A stretch of 22,610 nt of DNA, taken from contig CAJNOQ010002801.1 in the NCBI GenBank assembly GCA_905250885.1, positions 1-22,610 on the forward strand, written 5' to 3'. The notes beneath the pieces are model-generated. The model did no database searches. It was not told where the DNA came from and saw only the letters and a list, made by a program, of their open reading frames with translations. The stretch comes from Didymodactylos carnosus. Lineage: Eukaryota; Rotifera; Eurotatoria; Philodinida; Philodinidae. The position numbers were made by a program, and so were the translations under genes. Position 1 is the stretch's first letter. Every line of letters begins with the position of its first letter. Positions 19,072 through 22,610 of this stretch are shown in pieces.

Positions 19072-20217
19072 CAACGCCATGGTTTCCTCTGCTACAAGGT
19101 GGCCCAAAAGTGGATTTACCGAGTTAGACACACATTATTCTCAAAAAATAATTACTTTTAACTGGAACCAAATACATGAGCAAATAGCCCGTAAAAAATT
19201 CTATCGATCTAATTTCCTTAAGAAACGTTTCGCCACCACATCAACCATAGTGACAAAAGTCTGTCAAGTGAAAATTTGACCTATAGTTTTTTTCCTATTT
19301 TTGGATTCTATGATCAAAACTGGGGTTATGAAAACATTTTTCGGTCGTTTGAACTTGATTTCGCCGAGTTATAGAATTTACAAAATTAGGTGTATCGAAG
19401 ATTTTCAAAAAAGTGACCTCCGTGATATTTTGCTTATAACGTTATCAAATTTTATCCGTTCTATTCGAACAACATCTCATTCGAAAGTCCGTCAAAAAAT
19501 GAACAAAATCATGTGTGCGAACGGAAACTGGATTTTTCGGAAGCCTACCATTTGAAAAATTAGTAGTTTTAAACACAAAATGTTTTCGATAAACTGGATT
19601 TTTCTCCGTTCAGTAGATTTTTCGCAAAATGTAAGTTAGTGCGTTTTGTAGAGCGTGCAATTCTCTACAAAATGAGCTCACGACCTCGCGAACATATTGA
19701 AAAATTGCTTGCAATTATTACCATCAGAGTAATTATACTATCATTTTTTTAAAATCAATCTTTCTTGAAAAAAACCACACTTTTTATATTAATCAAGTAT
19801 CCTGATGACAGTACAAGGCATTCCACATAGGTTATGAGTGTGAAACTCATGCCGGTGGCTTATGGGCCCTCTGATTGCCGTTTTTCAAGTTACCAAATAA
19901 AATCAGTCCGTCTAACAGGACGTACAATACTCCTTATTTTTTTTGGAGCCTGATTTATGTAGAACACTGCGTGTTCCTTTCTGAAAAATAAATGAAATGA
20001 ATATTTCATATAGTGTTATTTTGACGTTGTTATCTTTCCTATTCTGTGCATGATGAATATCAAAATATCAGTAATACCATACGTCTTTTTTCTTTCTTCC
20101 TATTCTGTATTCAAACTTGTTCGATTTCCAAGGACAGTACACTCGAGTCAATATATTTTGTGAAAAATAAAAAAATACTTGCTAGTATTCTTCTACTGGA
20201 AAAAGGCTGTCAAAAAA
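19072..20217. other. Gene-free region with a possible retroelement tail
   Basis: About 1.1 kb. Open frames at 19079-19279 and 19301-19555 have no recognisable domain and look like repeat DNA. From about 19850 to 20010 the sequence has a mixed-composition segment (GCCGGTGGCTTATGGGCCCT) ending in AAAAATAAATGAAATGAATA, the kind of A-rich simple tail seen at 3' ends of some non-LTR retrotransposons. No reverse transcriptase is present. Confidence 0.3.
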
Positions 20218-21844
20218 ATGGCATCCAATGGACGTCGATGTCTTTACCACGATCATATATTGGCAAAAAAGGAAGCTTACTATGATCTATCGGATGTTAA
20301 TGTTTTGGAGCACTGGTGGAAAAACTTTAACTTTCCTGACAGCTCCACGGTACTGAAGTCGGTCTTGCATCGTTGTGACATACGAGTTACACCTAAATTA
20401 GATTATAATAGCATGTGTATTTGTGCATCGCATTTCGATAAACTAATAACGTCATTCGATCCGAAGAAGAATAAAAGATGTTATACGTGTGTATCAACTG
20501 CTCACAATTCTTTGGATCCGTCTGCTTCAGCATTACCACATACAAATATTAAAGATCCTACGAAAATTTAAGCGGGTAAGAGTGAACTTCGTAAAACTGA
20601 TTTACGTCTTGCTCTATTAATTCGTGGGGATTATCCCGAAGTACACAGTTCCTATGGCGAGTGGATTTGTAGAGAGTGTGCTAAACGATGAAAGGAATCA
20701 TACCATTCATTGATGAATCTAGTGAAAGTGAGAAGGATGATGAGTACCGGTCGGAGCCGGGTTTACTGATATTAAGACGAGGCGAAGAAGACGAAGGCGT
20801 TGATCGTGGTCGATATAAAGAGCAGAAAACTGCTCTGTTAACATTTCTACAAGTATCTAGCAATGATAGAGAAATTTGGTCTACACTGAACTATAATAAT
20901 TTAACTAAAAAATCGAAAAATCCGTTTCTGTCTACTGCTCGATATGTTATTAAAACTGTACTTTTATTTCTTGCTTCCAATGATATTACTGATATCAAAC
21001 GTGATCTATTCGATACAAAAAACGATTCGAAATCCTGTTTGATAGATGGGAGATTCCTGGCAGTAATGGATGGTATAAGTGATGCTTAAAAAAACTCAGA
21101 GAAGTGGATCACACGCAGAGAGATTTTATCGATTGTCGCACCGAAAATAAGCTATAAACTTATACAATCGTTTTTACCTGGATTAACTCTATATCGTTTC
21201 ACAGCAGCAAGACGTCATGCTTTAGAATACGGAACTGGACGTCAGGTTGAACGTGCTTCATCGACTTTGGCAAGATTTAGTGATTTTCAGGTGGAACATT
21301 TTATAGACTTTGTCTTATCACGACATAGTTGTACTGATCTGCCTTTTGTCGAACAGTGTCTACGTCTTTCGACTGGTGTTGAACTTTACGTTCCAAATAC
21401 AATCAGAAATATGATACCTTCGAGACTTGTTGATCAATATTTTGAGTACGTTGCTGAAAATAATCCGGGTTTTCTTCCACGTGGTCGTACAAGTCTTTTA
21501 TCATTACTAAATTCGTGTAAAGCGTCCACAAGACACAGTTTACAAGGAGTGAACTATTTTGCAGCTAACGCTAGTCTGGCATATGATAATCTTATTGACA
21601 TGATGAATGATCTATCATTGGATAGTGATTCAAAAAAAAACTCGTTGATGATGTAAAACGCGGACGAATGTATCTGAAAACTGATTATAAAGTTCATGTG
21701 CAAAAGTCGTCAACTATAGTCGATCATGCATTGACTATGCACTTTCACAATCAAATGCTGGAAAGTTTTGCAATTCCAGTGTCCTGTAATGTTCCCTTTT
21801 GCTTGTTACCTACGATCGGACAGCCTGAATGGATGACCTGTTAA
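20218..21844 (+). pseudogene. Broken transposase-like protein of an unnamed metazoan repeat family
   Basis: Pieces of one protein lie in order in three frames. 20218-20691 (frame 1; TAA at 20569 inside it, TGA at 20689) has Cys-rich stretches (MCICASHFDKL, CYTC, WICRECAK). 20688-21656 (frame 3) has an acidic Ser/Glu/Asp segment, a TAA at 21087, then the best-conserved part: ARRHALEYGTGRQVER, then DLPFVEQCLRLSTG, VPNTIRNMIPSRLVDQY and SLQGVNYFAA. After a nine-A run at 21632-21640 the frame shifts again and continues (KRGRMYLKTDYKVHVQKS) to a stop at 21842. I recognise this pattern from repetitive, transposase-like proteins of cnidarians and rotifers but cannot assign a superfamily. The frame changes and three in-frame stops mark it as dead, or its first frame change may be an unrecognised intron. 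Confidence 0.7.
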
Positions 21845-22610
21845 TGATTTTCTTCGATATTTTAATGTAAAATGATTTGTATTTGCAAATGGTGTAGTTT
21901 AATATAAAACAAACCTGAACTCCCCAGCTTGAAGTATATTAAAAAATCTGGGGACGCACTTCAGAGTCCTTTTTGAACCTTGATCACGGAAAAACTCCTG
22001 AACCGTAAGACTTAAAGAGAAAATATTTTCTTCGTTTCTGTAACTCATTGTGCCTAACATTTATGGAAGATTTCGCCAGGATCGGATGTACTGTGCACCT
22101 TGGAGATAATTTCGAGAGGGGTTCTTAAAGATTTTCCCTGCATTTCATGTGTAAATAGACTTTCCATAATAAGTCTTCTTCATCAGATCGTCTCAAGGGC
22201 TAAAGTTTTACATCGTGTAAAATCCAAGCGCATTGTCATCTTCATGTATTTTCTACCATTTGTCGAAAATTGCATAATTATTCAGAAATATTTATGAGAA
22301 CAGTTAAAAGGAAAAAGATAAAGAATATTAGTAATGAAGAATTTAATGGAATTAAATTTTTAAAAAATGTTTGTGTTAGATCAAATCCAGTCATGACGTG
22401 TGCAATAAAGCCTTATTCTCATTGTATCATCATTAATCATATCATATTTTAAAATATTTCATGTTTTCTAACAAGTCATTTTTTATTAAAAAATCCCTTA
22501 GTTCTTGTTGTTGTTGATATTTTCTATTTTGTTTCAAGACTTATAGGTATTCAAATAGACCTAACTATTTATCTGCTCTTTAATAACATCTGCTGAATAA
22601 AGAAGAGTAT
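21845..22610. other. Gene-free right end of the window
   Basis: AT-rich, with only short unrecognised open frames (22100-22297 and 22270-22452, plus). One weak stem pairs CTCCCCAG (about 21920) with CTGGGGAC (about 21949). It may include the 3' remnant of the neighbouring transposase-like element, but no end could be defined. Confidence 0.35.

Noticed and set aside
20681..20863. Minus-strand Ser-rich open frame
   Set aside because: Antisense shadow of the acidic segment of the transposase-like pseudogene.
1..22610. tRNA or rRNA genes
   Set aside because: No cloverleaf-compatible A/B box pair or rRNA-like conserved stretch was noticed on either strand; a covariance-model scan was not possible here.

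Overview
The window looks like nuclear DNA of a small metazoan, most likely a bdelloid rotifer. The basis is: AT-rich sequence; spliced genes whose ordinary introns are only 53-62 nt; a TIR-NACHT-HEAT receptor-like protein whose TIR and HEAT sequences have the wording I associate with bdelloid gene families; a RING/zinc-finger/coiled-coil/NHL protein of a type abundant in that group; and a heavy load of small, broken or non-autonomous transposons. The taxon is inferred from recognition, not from a search.

Layout. (1) 226-4706, minus: a two-exon gene for a 1,472-residue TIR-NACHT-HEAT protein. An upstream exon at 4561-4706, joined over a 62-nt GT-AG intron, supplies the first half of the TIR domain. 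The protein ends in a CaaX-type tetrapeptide (CAVL), and its HEAT array is built from near-identical DNA repeats with a 204-bp higher-order unit. (2) 5798-6601, minus: the 5' part of a FLYWCH/MULE transposase, cut off after the second catalytic Asp, followed by an array of about eight 16-bp CAAATGTCGG repeats (6875-6998). (3) 7360-10260: a repeat mosaic. It holds a cluster of TTCGYAAATGCRC motifs, an 806-bp element with perfect 38-bp inverted ends, a fold-back element with 168-bp arms, a 200-bp inverted duplication that brackets both, and a diverged direct duplication. (4) 10901-15253, minus: an eight-exon gene for a 746-residue RING-NHL protein. Six predicted exon joins keep frame over short introns or an insertion-bearing one, and the total length is an exact multiple of three. 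Two introns are swollen (1,089 and 743 nt); the first holds a 343-bp MULE-type MITE with a 9-10 bp target duplication, the second two abutting perfect palindromes. (5) 15254-17836: no gene; AT-rich hairpin DNA, a 43-bp perfect palindrome and a nested-hairpin mini-element. (6) 17837-18490: a TA-flanked MITE rich in CCCAAGTC/GACTTGGG motifs, abutting a von Willebrand type D pseudogene (18491-19071). (7) 20218-21844: a transposase-like pseudogene with two frame changes and three in-frame stops.

The two intact genes are both on the minus strand and have no visible functional coupling. One is a predicted innate-immunity/cell-death type NTPase receptor, the other a predicted E3-ligase-like NHL protein. 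The rest is mobile-element debris. The most interesting signals are the CaaX-terminated TIR-NACHT-HEAT protein with a homogenising repeat array, and the apparent pairing of a MULE transposase relic with a MITE that carries the same subterminal motif.
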